A DNA stretch of 44,970 nt from Bacteroidales bacterium (GTDB lineage: Bacteria; Bacteroidota; Bacteroidia; Bacteroidales; UBA1715). Below the pieces are notes generated by a model. The model saw only the letters and a program-made list of their open reading frames with translations. It ran no database searches and was not told where the DNA came from. The translations under genes and the position numbers were made by a program. The DNA is taken from the NCBI GenBank assembly GCA_017552705.1, contig JAFZOY010000084.1, positions 1 to 44,970 of the forward strand, read 5' to 3'. Below are positions 16,428-24,118 of this stretch, one piece after another (position 1 is the stretch's first letter; each line of letters begins with the position of its first letter).

Positions 16428-17828
16428 ATGATTGTAGAATCCAACACGATATGTGCCATTGCGACGGCGCAGGGCAAAGGGGCAATAGCCGTCATACGGA
16501 TTAGTGGCGAGGATACGAAGAAAATCGTGTCGCGGATATTTCGGCCATATAAGGAAACTGCCGATTGGATGCACAAAGGGTATTCTATCCATTATGGCGA
16601 GATTTTCGATGGCGAAACCGTCATAGATTCCGTGTTGGTGTCGGTTTTCAATGCTCCAAATTCCTATACTGGCGAGGATTCTATGGAAATCAGTTGTCAC
16701 GCATCGCACTATATTCAGCAAGAGATTTTGCGTCTTTTGGTGCAAAACGGTGCTCGGCTCGCTCATCCAGGGGAATTCACCCAACGGGCGTTTTTGAACA
16801 AGAAAATGGACTTGTCGCAAGCCGAAGCTGTGGCCGATTTGATAGCATCAAGTTCTGCTTCATCGCACCATTTGGCAATGTCGCAGATGAAAGGTGGTTA
16901 TGCAAAGGAACTCAAGGATTTACGAGCTGTATTGCTACAATTTCTTTCGCTTCTTGAACTTGAACTCGATTTTAGTGAGGAAGACTTGGAATTTGCCGAC
17001 CGCAAACAATTGACCGACCTTTGTTCCGATTTAACCCACCGAGTGGAGAAACTTGTACAGTCGTTCCGACTTGGAAATGCCATAAAACAAGGCGTTCCCG
17101 TATGTATAGTAGGCGAGCCGAACGTGGGGAAATCCACATTGCTCAATGCGTTGCTCAACGAAGAGAAAGCAATCGTGTCGTCAATTCCAGGAACCACGCG
17201 CGACGTGATAGAAGATACCATGGTGATAGGCGGCGTGACGTTCCGCTTTATTGATACGGCGGGAATTCGTGAGACGGAGAACGAGATAGAACGAATCGGT
17301 ATTCAAAAAACGTTCGAGAACATCGACAAGGCGACGTACATTCTCGTGTTGGTTGACGTAAATTCCGACAAACAATTCGTGGAACAAACCATTTCGACCA
17401 TAAAAGAACATACACCCGATAAGAAAATCTTCTTGATTGTCAATAAAATAGACATAAATCCCGATTATAAAAGCCACATGGCGAAAGCGGATTTTTCGGA
17501 ACTGACGGAAAACGATTCAGTGGTATATATTTCGGCAAAAACGCACGAAAACATTGACAACTTGATAGACTTGCTGCTTGCCGAAGTCAATGCAGGTAAC
17601 ATTTCGCAGGATGATGCCATTGTCACAAATTTCCGCCACTATGAGGCTTTGAATCATGCTTTGGATTCGCTTCACGCAATTGACGAAGGCTTTCAGAATG
17701 GTCTCACCAACGATTTGATTAGTCTTGAACTACGACAAGTTTTACACTATTTAGGGCTTATCACAGGCGAAATCTCCGAAGACGAAATGTTAGGAAACAT
17801 TTTTGCACACTTTTGCGTGGGCAAGTAG
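16428..17828 (+). CDS. mnmE: tRNA uridine-5-carboxymethylaminomethyl modification GTPase
   Basis: The product has 466 residues and is complete. With MnmG it modifies the wobble uridine of several tRNAs. The N-terminal folate-binding domain begins TICAIATAQGKGAIAVIRIS. The embedded G domain has GEPNVGKST (residues 229-237), the switch IPGTTRDVIE, DTAGIRETENEIE and NKID. The C-terminal FCVGK is the conserved end that carries the functional cysteine. The mobile region begins straight after this gene, and the 3' end of mnmE is unharmed. Confidence 0.97.
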   Translation: MIVESNTICAIATAQGKGAIAVIRISGEDTKKIVSRIFRPYKETADWMHKGYSIHYGEIFDGETVIDSVLVSVFNAPNSYTGEDSMEISCHASHYIQQEILRLLVQNGARLAHPGEFTQRAFLNKKMDLSQAEAVADLIASSSASSHHLAMSQMKGGYAKELKDLRAVLLQFLSLLELELDFSEEDLEFADRKQLTDLCSDLTHRVEKLVQSFRLGNAIKQGVPVCIVGEPNVGKSTLLNALLNEEKAIVSSIPGTTRDVIEDTMVIGGVTFRFIDTAGIRETENEIERIGIQKTFENIDKATYILVLVDVNSDKQFVEQTISTIKEHTPDKKIFLIVNKIDINPDYKSHMAKADFSELTENDSVVYISAKTHENIDNLIDLLLAEVNAGNISQDDAIVTNFRHYEALNHALDSLHAIDEGFQNGLTNDLISLELRQVLHYLGLITGEISEDEMLGNIFAHFCVGK

Positions 17829-17943
17829 ATTCCCCTAAACAAAACGATTCAATTCTCTATAAATCTTGATAAATAGTCGTTGTACGGCTTTTTATCGCTA
17901 TTTATTTGTTACCAATTTTATATTTATAAACCGATTTTTAGAC

Positions 17944-17951
17944 TAATTTTG
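17944..17951 (+). promoter_or_regulatory. Possible promoter -7 box for the HTH/integrase operon
   Basis: TAATTTTG fits TAnnTTTG and overlaps the first GTACC repeat. No exact TTTG -33 element is at the usual distance. If used, it would give the HTH gene a leader of about 125 bases running through the remaining repeats, which suggests autoregulation. Confidence 0.35.
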
Positions 17952-18035
17952 TACCCCGTTTGTACCTCGTGGTAGAACGAAGCAGTAATATATCCAAGAT
18001 GAAGAAGTGTGTACCTAATATTACCCAACAGTACC
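17948..18035 (+). repeat. Cluster of GTACC direct repeats upstream of the integrase module
   Basis: TTTGTACCCCG (17948-17958) and TTTGTACCTCG (17959-17969) are adjacent and match at 10 of 11 bases. Further GTACC copies lie at 18011-18015 and 18031-18035, exactly 20 bases apart. A related GTTACC is near 17908. Such spaced repeats suit arm-type integrase sites or operator sites for the HTH protein encoded next to them. Confidence 0.6.
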
Positions 18036-18084
18036 CATTATTGCGGGCGAATTTTAGTCTAATAAGTCCAAGATTTGAATCGCA

Positions 18085-18966
18085 ATGCCAAATACTTATA
18101 CAAAAGTCTGTGCTGTGTGTGGAAAGACTTTCACAGCTCACCAAAGCCGAACACAATGTTGTTCCGATGCTTGTTCCAAAAAGTTATACAAATTCAACAA
18201 GAAAAAAATTCTTGCCGAACGTACTCAACAAGATATTTTGGAGAAAAAACGAGAAGAATTGTTGTCGAAAACATTCCTTTCTATTTCAGATTCTGCCAAA
18301 TTACTTGGAATGTCTCCGAAAACAATACGAAAGATGATAAGCAACGGTTCTCTCCAATCTATTAAATATGGTACTCGGTTGGTTCGTATTAGTGTTGATG
18401 ACCTAAAAAATCCTCAAATACAAAAAAATGAACCAATCAGGAATGATGATGTTGACTTGTCGCAATACTATACGGCCAAAGATGCTTTGAGTCACTTTGA
18501 AATATCATTAACCTGGTTTTATCGTAAGATAAAGCCGTTAAACATTACGCCTATAACATTCAAGGGCTGTGCCTATTATCCAAAGGAAACATTGGAGAGA
18601 GTTTTCTACAAAAAGAAATATGCTCAAATCCAAGAATGGTACAGCGTTTCCGAAATAGCAGAAAAATATCATTTAAGGGACAACTACGTATATGAATTTA
18701 TCAGTGACCATAAAGAAATACCTCGAAAACGACAAGGAAAAAATGTTCTAATCTCAAAGGTGGATTGGGAGAATGCAAGAGGTATAAACATGGCTAAAAA
18801 TGAGGACTATTATTCAATTCCAGAAGCGACAAAAGTTTTTTCTGTCGGACGTAGCCATTTATATGATGTGATAAGAGAACATAAGATTGATAAAATAAAA
18901 ATAGGTCATTCCATTTATGTTTTGAAGGAAGACCTCAATAGAATAATGTTAAACCGCAAAAACTAA
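18085..18966 (+). CDS. Zinc-ribbon protein with four tandem excisionase-like HTH units
   Basis: The product has 293 residues. A short zinc ribbon sits at the N-terminus (Cys9, Cys12, Cys25/26, Cys30). Four MerR/Xis-type winged helix units follow, each starting with a similar phrase: FLSISDSAKLLGMSPKTIRK (about 66), YYTAKDALSHFEISLTWFYR (about 125), WYSVSEIAEKYHLRDNYVYE (about 190) and YYSIPEATKVFSVGRSHLYD (about 245). Each ends in a wing like YGTRLVRISVDDL. Single units of this type act as excisionases or DNA-bending factors, so the four-unit protein probably binds several sites in the upstream repeats. It sits 5 bases before the tyrosine recombinase. Confidence 0.85.
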   Translation: MPNTYTKVCAVCGKTFTAHQSRTQCCSDACSKKLYKFNKKKILAERTQQDILEKKREELLSKTFLSISDSAKLLGMSPKTIRKMISNGSLQSIKYGTRLVRISVDDLKNPQIQKNEPIRNDDVDLSQYYTAKDALSHFEISLTWFYRKIKPLNITPITFKGCAYYPKETLERVFYKKKYAQIQEWYSVSEIAEKYHLRDNYVYEFISDHKEIPRKRQGKNVLISKVDWENARGINMAKNEDYYSIPEATKVFSVGRSHLYDVIREHKIDKIKIGHSIYVLKEDLNRIMLNRKN

Positions 18967-18971
18967 AAATT

Positions 18972-20075
18972 ATGTATGCATCAAAAGTAACCTTGCGAAA
19001 AAAGCCTATCGCGAATGAAAAATTTAGTTTGTATTTGGATTATTATCCACCAATTCAAAATCCACGAACAAAAGAATTTAGCCGTCGGGAGTTTCTTGGG
19101 ATTCATATTTTCGCCAATCCTAAAAACAAACAAGAAAAAATGTACAATGAAAAGATGTTGGACGTTGCCAATGCAATATGTTCACAACGCCAGGTTGACA
19201 TATTCAACAATAAATTTGGATTCATTGATACGCAGATTGACAAAGTAGATTTTATTGGTTTTTTCAGAAATGAGTGCGAGAATAGAGATAATAGATGGAA
19301 TATCACGTTTAAGCACTTTTGTAGATTCACAGACAATCATTGTAAATTTGGAGATGTGAGTTATGAATTGTGTAATGGTTTTCGTCAATATTTATTAAGT
19401 ACGAACGATTTAAGCCATCCCAACAAAAAACTACATATAAATTCAGCCTCTTCATATTGGAATACGTTTAGAGCCGTGTTAAAAGTTGCCTTGAAAAAGA
19501 AATTATTGAAAGAGGATTTTATGCTACAACTTGAACCTATCAAAACCATTGATACAAATAGGGAATTTTTGACAATTGAAGAGTTAAAAATACTTGCAAA
19601 CACACCTTGCGACAATATGGAACTTAAAAGAGCAGCATTGTTTTCTGCTTTGACAGGTTTGCGAAGAAGTGATATTCTTAGTTTGCAATGGGAGAATGTG
19701 GAAATGTATCAAGATGGTGGGTATTGCATACGGACAACTACCCAAAAGACCAAAGCAAACATTGTCAATCCTATCTCATTTGAGGCATATAGACTTTGTG
19801 GAGAACCGAAGGAAGAAGGAACCATATTTAAGTCTTTGACTACGTATGTTATCAATAAAGATTTACCCAAATGGGTTCGAAGGGCTGGTATAAAAAAGCA
19901 CATCACTTTTCACTGTTTCCGTCATACGTTTGCCACATTGCTGATAGCAAAAGGAAACGATATTTACACCGTATCAAAAATGTTGTCTCATAGAAATGTA
20001 GCTACAACTCAAATTTATGCCCATATGATTGATTCTAAGAAACGTACTGCGGCAGAATCCATATCTCTACAATAA
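18972..20075 (+). CDS. Tyrosine recombinase (site-specific integrase)
   Basis: The product has 367 residues. The N-terminal part (to about 190) is the SAM-like and arm-binding region seen in Bacteroidetes integrases. The catalytic set is complete: Arg231 in TGLRRSD, Lys in TTQKTKA (259 or 261), His314 and Arg317 in HCFRHTFA, His340 in LSHRNV and Tyr349 in TTQIYAHM. It should cut and rejoin DNA through the tyrosine to insert or excise the island next to mnmE. The adjacent HTH protein is its probable directionality partner. It is followed by a terminator shared with the convergent gene. Confidence 0.95.
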   Translation: MYASKVTLRKKPIANEKFSLYLDYYPPIQNPRTKEFSRREFLGIHIFANPKNKQEKMYNEKMLDVANAICSQRQVDIFNNKFGFIDTQIDKVDFIGFFRNECENRDNRWNITFKHFCRFTDNHCKFGDVSYELCNGFRQYLLSTNDLSHPNKKLHINSASSYWNTFRAVLKVALKKKLLKEDFMLQLEPIKTIDTNREFLTIEELKILANTPCDNMELKRAALFSALTGLRRSDILSLQWENVEMYQDGGYCIRTTTQKTKANIVNPISFEAYRLCGEPKEEGTIFKSLTTYVINKDLPKWVRRAGIKKHITFHCFRHTFATLLIAKGNDIYTVSKMLSHRNVATTQIYAHMIDSKKRTAAESISLQ

Positions 20076-20084
20076 CCAATAAAA

Positions 20085-20108
20085 AAGACCGCCCAAATGG
20101 ACGGTCTT
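20085..20108 (-). terminator. Intrinsic terminator after the DUF6266-like gene
   Basis: AAGACCG (20085-20091) pairs with CGGTCTT (20102-20108). Read on the minus strand the stem is followed by a T-run (the A-run at 20081-20086), so it fits the end of the minus-strand gene at 20130. It may also stop the convergent integrase transcript. Confidence 0.75.
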
Positions 20109-20129
20109 GCAACAGGTTATGTGGGATTT

Positions 20130-20768
20130 TTAATCGATTGTCACCTTTCCTAAGTATATGGAAGTGGCGACACTCTTACCGTCGGCAGAGATGAACCCTA
20201 AATACATTTCAACCTCACTACCTGTCCAATCTGCGGGAACAGTAAGAGTGGTCTCCTCTTCAAAACGTTTTCCAGCTGCCGTACTGAAAACGGCTTCTTG
20301 TTTAGTCTTGTTGAACAACAATGGCATTGCCATGTCCGTTTGCAAAGCGTCACCTTTCCCGCTGTTGTCGTGCCATGTGAACAAAACGCCATCACTAACG
20401 GCCGTTGCGCTTGCATTTTGTACTGGCGTTAGCGTACCACGCGAAACCAACGCTTTTGAGTAGTCCAACTCAAAGTTTGGATATTCGCCAGTAATGGCGT
20501 TCTTGATGTTGTACGCCATAGCAGCGTTAAAACCAGTTTGTTTCACCGCATAAGGTCTGAAACCAATTCGGATGTACGACGTAATTGGTTGCAAGAAAAA
20601 CAATGTAGTCGCGAAGCGATTACGTTGTGTCACCTGTCCTCTCGTGCGTGGATTCTTGATTGACTCGGCTTTGGAACGCATGTAGTCAATGCCTTTCCAA
20701 GAAGCCCCGACAACGGTTCCCACTGTCCCGTGGAATCCGCCTAAAATACCTCTTTTAATTCTTCCCAT
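20130..20768 (-). CDS. DUF6266-like protein
   Basis: The product has 212 residues and starts with the family's hallmark: GILGGFHGTVGTVVGASWKG, then YMRSKAES...NPRTRGQVTQRNRF. The rest is predicted mainly beta, with a conserved close (YLGFISADGK...ATSIYLGKVT). This matches Bacteroidetes proteins annotated DUF6266, whose function is unknown. There is no signal peptide. It lies in the integration module, convergent to the recombinase, and has its own terminator. Confidence 0.75.
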   Translation of the reverse strand: MGRIKRGILGGFHGTVGTVVGASWKGIDYMRSKAESIKNPRTRGQVTQRNRFATTLFFLQPITSYIRIGFRPYAVKQTGFNAAMAYNIKNAITGEYPNFELDYSKALVSRGTLTPVQNASATAVSDGVLFTWHDNSGKGDALQTDMAMPLLFNKTKQEAVFSTAAGKRFEEETTLTVPADWTGSEVEMYLGFISADGKSVATSIYLGKVTID

Positions 20769-20946
20769 AGTTATAAATTTTTAATTGTTATGTGAAATTA
20801 TTTCGGACTTGGTATGGAGTTGGTACGGATTTGATTCGGACCAACTTTTTCCCTTATCCGTTGTGTAAAATTACTTAGAATTTCTGCAACTTCAATGAGT
20901 GTCGGTGCATTTGCCTTAGATTGCGTTAATCTGCTCGCAGAACGGC

Positions 20947-20968
20947 AAAAAAGCCCCGAACGGGGCTT
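20947..20968 (-). terminator. Intrinsic terminator after the first small paralogue
   Basis: AAGCCCC (20951-20957) pairs with GGGGCTT (20962-20968) around a GAAC loop. On the minus strand a run of six T follows (the A-run at 20947-20952). It begins right after the stop of the minus-strand gene at 20969. Confidence 0.85.
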
Positions 20969-21382
20969 CTATTTCGTTGCCGTGCGTGCTATTGCGAAAC
21001 GCAGTTCTTTGAGTTTCTTCAACCTTTTGAGCGTTTCGGCTTGGCAAGCCTCAATGCCTGCAAGCATTCTTGACGTTTGTTCCATAACCTCTGGGGAGAT
21101 GTTGCTCCAGAGTTCCGCGAATAGTTTTCTATATTGCTCCAACCGTACAAACTCAATGACTGAGCCGTGCAAATATGGCCGTAGTTGCCCGGAGCAAAAC
21201 AGAATGTTGGCAGCTGCACGAATGTGCCTGATGTCGGTTGCCGTGGCCGTGATTTCATAGCAGTTGGGACAAGGCTCGTCAAGAGGTTTGCCCGAATTGT
21301 TGCCACGGCTCAACACGTAAACGGCTGACGGATTTCGGGAGCCGTTGTAGGTCTTGATAGTGATGTTTGAAACGTTGTTCAT
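20969..21382 (-). CDS. Small protein of a DUF6943-like family
   Basis: The product has 137 residues. The N-terminal half has LSRGNNSGKPLDEPCPNCYE, which resembles Bacteroidetes mobile-element proteins annotated DUF6943 (a conserved GNNSGKP..PCPNC block). A Cys pair, CPNC, could bind metal. The C-terminal half is helical, with LEQYRKLFAEL. The function is unknown. Two neighbours upstream on the same strand share the C-terminal layout, so the three look like diverged copies. A hairpin with a T-run lies in the gap upstream of its start. Confidence 0.65.
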   Translation of the reverse strand: MNNVSNITIKTYNGSRNPSAVYVLSRGNNSGKPLDEPCPNCYEITATATDIRHIRAAANILFCSGQLRPYLHGSVIEFVRLEQYRKLFAELWSNISPEVMEQTSRMLAGIEACQAETLKRLKKLKELRFAIARTATK

Positions 21383-21391
21383 GATGTTGCG

Positions 21392-21418
21392 AAAAATGTC
21401 CCCGATGGTTAATCGGGG
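21392..21418 (-). terminator. Hairpin with T-run between two small paralogues
   Basis: CCCCGAT (21400-21406) pairs with ATCGGGG (21412-21418). On the minus strand the stem is followed, two bases on, by TTTTT (21392-21396). It lies between the stop of the gene at 21428 and the start of the gene at 21382, so it ends the upstream transcript or attenuates the downstream gene. Confidence 0.65.
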
Positions 21419-21427
21419 GAATAGGGT

Positions 21428-21850
21428 TTAACAATATAATTCGTATGCGGTGGTGTGAATATGTTTTTTTAGTTCCGTTATTTCTTGTTGTTTTTTGTGG
21501 ATTTGAATTTCATAATTCACAATGGACTCGTAAGCCGTTTGTATTTTCCTTTTCGGCTGGGATTTGCAGAGCAAGAAGAATAGTTCCCGATACTTTTCCA
21601 AAGCAATTGTAGGAATGTTTTGCGTTAGTTTGGAACAACCGCAGCGTGGCGGTAACATCTGCGAATAAAAAAGGATTACGGCAATTTTACGTGCAAAGTC
21701 GAATGTTTCCACATCCTTTGTGCAAATCACGATACAATTGTTTGACGGTTCGGAAATGATACTGCCGACGTTTTGACCTGTTGCGCTGATAAGAATGGAA
21801 CCAGTGAACACATAAGCACCCGAAAATTTTTGAATTTCAATAGATGACAT
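21428..21850 (-). CDS. Small unknown protein, second of three related genes
   Basis: The product has about 140 residues when started at the ATG at 21850 (MSSIEIQKFSGAYVF). A longer frame would begin inside the neighbouring gene and adds a segment unlike its relatives. The middle part has FARKIAVILFYSQM and a later IALEKYRELFFLL, which lines up with LEQYRKLFAEL in the gene at 20969. It ends with a short charged helix. I do not recognise a function. It starts 17 bases after the stop of the gene at 21868, so the two are probably co-transcribed. Confidence 0.6.
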   Translation of the reverse strand: MSSIEIQKFSGAYVFTGSILISATGQNVGSIISEPSNNCIVICTKDVETFDFARKIAVILFYSQMLPPRCGCSKLTQNIPTIALEKYRELFFLLCKSQPKRKIQTAYESIVNYEIQIHKKQQEITELKKHIHTTAYELYC

Positions 21851-21867
21851 ATTTTTTAGATTTAAGG

Positions 21868-22287
21868 TTAAGCATTGAAAGAGGATTGTGCAATGTTCTT
21901 GCATTGCATTTTGTAGGAAGCCCGTTCCGCCTTGCTTGACGGACAAGGCAACGCCTTTATTTGTTTGTAGGCATTGAACAAATTTGAGTGTGGAACACTT
22001 GTGAGAATGCTGAGCAAAAGACGCCCGTAATCCTTGTAATGGAGTGTTTTGAAATTGCGGAACGATTTTGCATAAATCTCGGCAACTCCGGCAAACTCAA
22101 TCATTTTTGCGGCAACCCGAATAAGGGCAAGATTTTCGGGCAAACAGGAAACAACCAATGAATTTTTCTCAATGGGATATTTGACGACAGTGCCCAATTT
22201 TGCGCCACAAGACACGATACAGACGTGAGGGGCTTTTAAGATGGTTCCCGACTGATAAGGGAACACGCGAATGTTAGATAACTCCAT
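21868..22287 (-). CDS. Small unknown protein, first of three related genes
   Basis: The product has 139 residues (MELSNIRVFPYQSGTIL...). It shares with the next gene a beta-rich N-terminal half (SG.IL..., then CGAKLGTVVKYP) and a helical second half with IRVAAKMIEFAG and HYKDYGRLLLSIL. I infer a common origin for the three small genes at 20969-22287. No known motif gives a function. It is the first gene of this minus-strand group; I see no clear consensus promoter upstream. Confidence 0.6.
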   Translation of the reverse strand: MELSNIRVFPYQSGTILKAPHVCIVSCGAKLGTVVKYPIEKNSLVVSCLPENLALIRVAAKMIEFAGVAEIYAKSFRNFKTLHYKDYGRLLLSILTSVPHSNLFNAYKQIKALPCPSSKAERASYKMQCKNIAQSSFNA

Positions 22288-22699
22288 AGCTCAAATTTTT
22301 GAGGTTAATACTTATAAATTGCCAACGAAAAGCGGTATAACTGCTTGATTGACATATAAATATACGAAATTCTATGGGTCTGCAATGGAAAAAACGTATT
22401 ATTTTGCTTGAAAATGTAATTTTAATATATTGATATACAATAAGTTACAAAGACTGCAAAATGCTTGCAACGCACGGCGGACACCTATTCCTATTATCCA
22501 CATTCAACGGTTTCCAACTTGCGAAATGCTACAAGGGGCTGAGAGCCACGCACCCCAAAGCGGAAGCCGAAGAATGAGGCGGACGCTTTTAGCAAAATGG
22601 CGAGGGTTTGTGTGAGAGGATTTTGCGAGGGCGTGGTCGAAAGCCCTACGAGAAGGTTTATTTCATCGCGGAAAAAATTATATTTGTAAAAAAAAAGTT
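22288..22699. other. Intergenic region with a GC-rich patch
   Basis: These 412 bases contain no gene I can support. The first part is AT-rich and should hold the promoter of the minus-strand gene at 22287. From about 22460 to 22660 the base composition shifts to GC-rich, unlike both neighbours but like the stretch at 34200-35230. The end carries a promoter for the next gene. Confidence 0.5.
22679..22686 (+). promoter_or_regulatory. Promoter -7 element upstream of the GIY-YIG-like gene
   Basis: TATATTTG fits TAnnTTTG and ends 13 bases before the ATG at 22700, leaving a very short leader. A TTTA about 18 bases upstream could act as a weak -33 element. Confidence 0.55.
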
Positions 22700-23071
22700 A
22701 TGGAAGCAAAAAAGAATGTTGAATATTTTTCAACTTATTTTTCAGGTTGGCCGAAAGATGTGATTCCCCGTCTAAAAGTGTCGGTAGGAATCTTTAAGAA
22801 GTCCTATAAATTTGTGAAAATTGGTATTACAAGCAATCCAGAGAATCGTTTTTCTCAACACAAGAAACACGATAAAAATTATTCATGGGAAAGAATGGTT
22901 GTAAAATATCAAACTACAAGTGTTGCAAATGCCAATGCTGTCGAAGATCATTTTATTGAAACGGATGATAGTCTGGTAAATATATGGACTGGATACAGTC
23001 ACATGACCGAAAAAGGTCCTTATCATGTATATATTTTATTAGGAAATCATAAAAGACGAACACGCCGATAA
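22700..23071 (+). CDS. Small protein with a possible GIY-YIG-like nuclease fold
   Basis: The product has 123 residues. The segment VKIGITSNPENRFSQH looks like the second strand and helix of a GIY-YIG domain (…YIGIT…R…H), and VEDHFIE could supply the metal-binding glutamate. The first strand of the motif is not obvious, so the assignment is tentative. It stands alone with its own promoter inside the island. Possible roles are an endonuclease of a mobile element or a defence nuclease; an unrelated protein remains possible. Confidence 0.5.
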   Translation: MEAKKNVEYFSTYFSGWPKDVIPRLKVSVGIFKKSYKFVKIGITSNPENRFSQHKKHDKNYSWERMVVKYQTTSVANANAVEDHFIETDDSLVNIWTGYSHMTEKGPYHVYILLGNHKRRTRR

Positions 23072-23130
23072 AAAGTTATTCTCGCAATGCGTATAGGGGG
23101 CAAATCTGCTGGTTTGAGGGGGCGATTTTT

Positions 23131-23163
23131 AGTTAGGAGTTAGGATTTATGAGTTAGGAGTTA
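23131..23163 (+). repeat. Short direct repeat in intergenic DNA
   Basis: AGTTAGGAGTTA occurs at 23131-23142 and again at 23152-23163. The sequence is low-complexity and lies upstream of the membrane protein gene. A similar phrase-like AT-rich repeat is found near 34411-34443. Confidence 0.5.
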
Positions 23164-23294
23164 AAAGTTTTATTGGTGGATTAACGATGTGGTTAGCCCC
23201 CGAAAAAAACGGAGAAAAAGACCTCCAACTATCTTTTTCGGAGTTTAAGCAGATTGGCCGTGCGTGGGGAGAATTGCGGGAAATAACTTTTTAT

Positions 23295-23302
23295 TATCTT
23301 TG
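23295..23302 (+). promoter_or_regulatory. Promoter -7 element that decides the start of the membrane protein gene
   Basis: TATCTTTG fits TAnnTTTG exactly, with TTG at 23274-23276 at about the -33 distance. It sits 17 bases before the ATG at 23319 and inside the longer alternative frame, which argues that translation starts at 23319. Confidence 0.6.
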
Positions 23303-23318
23303 TAAAAATAATATTGAA

Positions 23319-23933
23319 ATGATTGATGTAATTGTAGAATTTTGGGAAAAACACAGCTTAATATTGGGGATAATAACTTCTTGTACCACAATATTTGGTT
23401 TCTTTGCTGCTATCTATTTTTATAAAAAGACTAAGATTGTAAGACTTCTTACTTATAATAAAAAGACTACTTCTTTTTTTTATAAAGAGGGTGAAAATAT
23501 AACAGGTATTGCTGTTACATATAACGGAGAATCAATAAATAGTTTATATATAACAGAATTGTTATTTTATAATCAAAGTTCAGATGTTTTAAAAAAGGAT
23601 GATTTAGTTAACGGAAGCTTCTCTGTGTATTCAGAAGCAAGGATTTTTGATGTTGTAGTGTTGGAGTCTAAAAAAGAATCGGCTATAAAAACAAAAGATT
23701 TAGAGAATAAATTAAATTGGACGATCGATTTTGACTATCTAAACAAAGGAGATTCTTTTCGTTTAAGAGTTGTACATGAGAAAGATGATATAAAAATATC
23801 ATCCGAATTGAGAGGCGGGAAAATAGAAATGCACCAATTGTCTAAAATAAAAAGAAATCTATTGAAAATGATTTCTCCTAAGTTTGAAATAGATAAAGAA
23901 ACAGGACAACTACAACTGAACTTTTATGTTTAG
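23319..23933 (+). CDS. Unknown membrane-anchored protein
   Basis: The product has 204 residues. One strong membrane segment lies near the N-terminus (about residues 13-35, ILGIITSCTTIFGFFAAIYF). The remainder is a soluble, probably cytoplasmic, beta-rich domain ending LQLNFYV. I do not recognise the family. A frame open from 23187 would add 44 residues, but that part covers GC-rich and repeat DNA and contains a good promoter, so I use the ATG at 23319. A terminator follows. It may belong to the defence genes, but nothing proves this. Confidence 0.6.
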   Translation: MIDVIVEFWEKHSLILGIITSCTTIFGFFAAIYFYKKTKIVRLLTYNKKTTSFFYKEGENITGIAVTYNGESINSLYITELLFYNQSSDVLKKDDLVNGSFSVYSEARIFDVVVLESKKESAIKTKDLENKLNWTIDFDYLNKGDSFRLRVVHEKDDIKISSELRGGKIEMHQLSKIKRNLLKMISPKFEIDKETGQLQLNFYV

Positions 23934-23945
23934 ATTTTACTAACA

Positions 23946-23974
23946 AAAGGCTCGTCGAATGGCGAGCCTTTCTT
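23946..23974 (+). terminator. Intrinsic terminator after the membrane protein gene
   Basis: AAAGGCTCG (23946-23954) pairs with CGAGCCTTT (23963-23971) around an eight-base loop. The stem runs into a short T-rich stretch. It begins 12 bases after the stop and lies just before the left 49-base repeat. Confidence 0.75.
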
Positions 23975-23991
23975 GTGGAGAGAGTTCTCCT

Positions 23992-24040
23992 ATATATAGA
24001 AATTGTACAATTGGAGCGTTAGTGATAGCCGATGAGTTTT
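23992..24040 (+). repeat. Left copy of a 49-base direct repeat
   Basis: This is identical over 49 bases to 27996-28044. Read on the minus strand it contains the last six codons and stop of the lipoprotein gene at 28023 (KLIGYH and stop), so it is a stranded copy of that gene's 3' end. It marks the left edge of the cassette with the GH19 protein, its partner and the tRNA-like gene. Confidence 0.9.
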
Positions 24041-24118
24041 TATTACAATTCCGTTGAAATTCAACAAAAAAACAAATATATTTACCGACTTGTAATTTGA
24101 TAAGAATATCATTTACCT

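Larger units (their letters stand above)
17829..18084. other. Intergenic junction between chromosome and island, candidate attachment region
   Basis: These 256 bases separate mnmE from the HTH gene of the integration module. They are AT-rich and carry the GTACC repeats described separately. The attachment site should lie here or in the mnmE 3' end, but I found no second copy of this sequence in the window, so the far end of the element cannot be placed. A possible promoter -7 box (TAATTTTG) lies at 17944-17951. Confidence 0.4.

Noticed and set aside
22430..22615. A 61-codon plus-strand frame in the intergenic region
   Set aside because: Its translation is Arg- and Cys-rich, it lies in the GC-rich patch, and it has no plausible start signal or known motif.
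23187..23318. N-terminal extension of the membrane protein gene
   Set aside because: A good promoter and a GC-rich repeat-like sequence lie inside this part, and the membrane segment fits a start at 23319.
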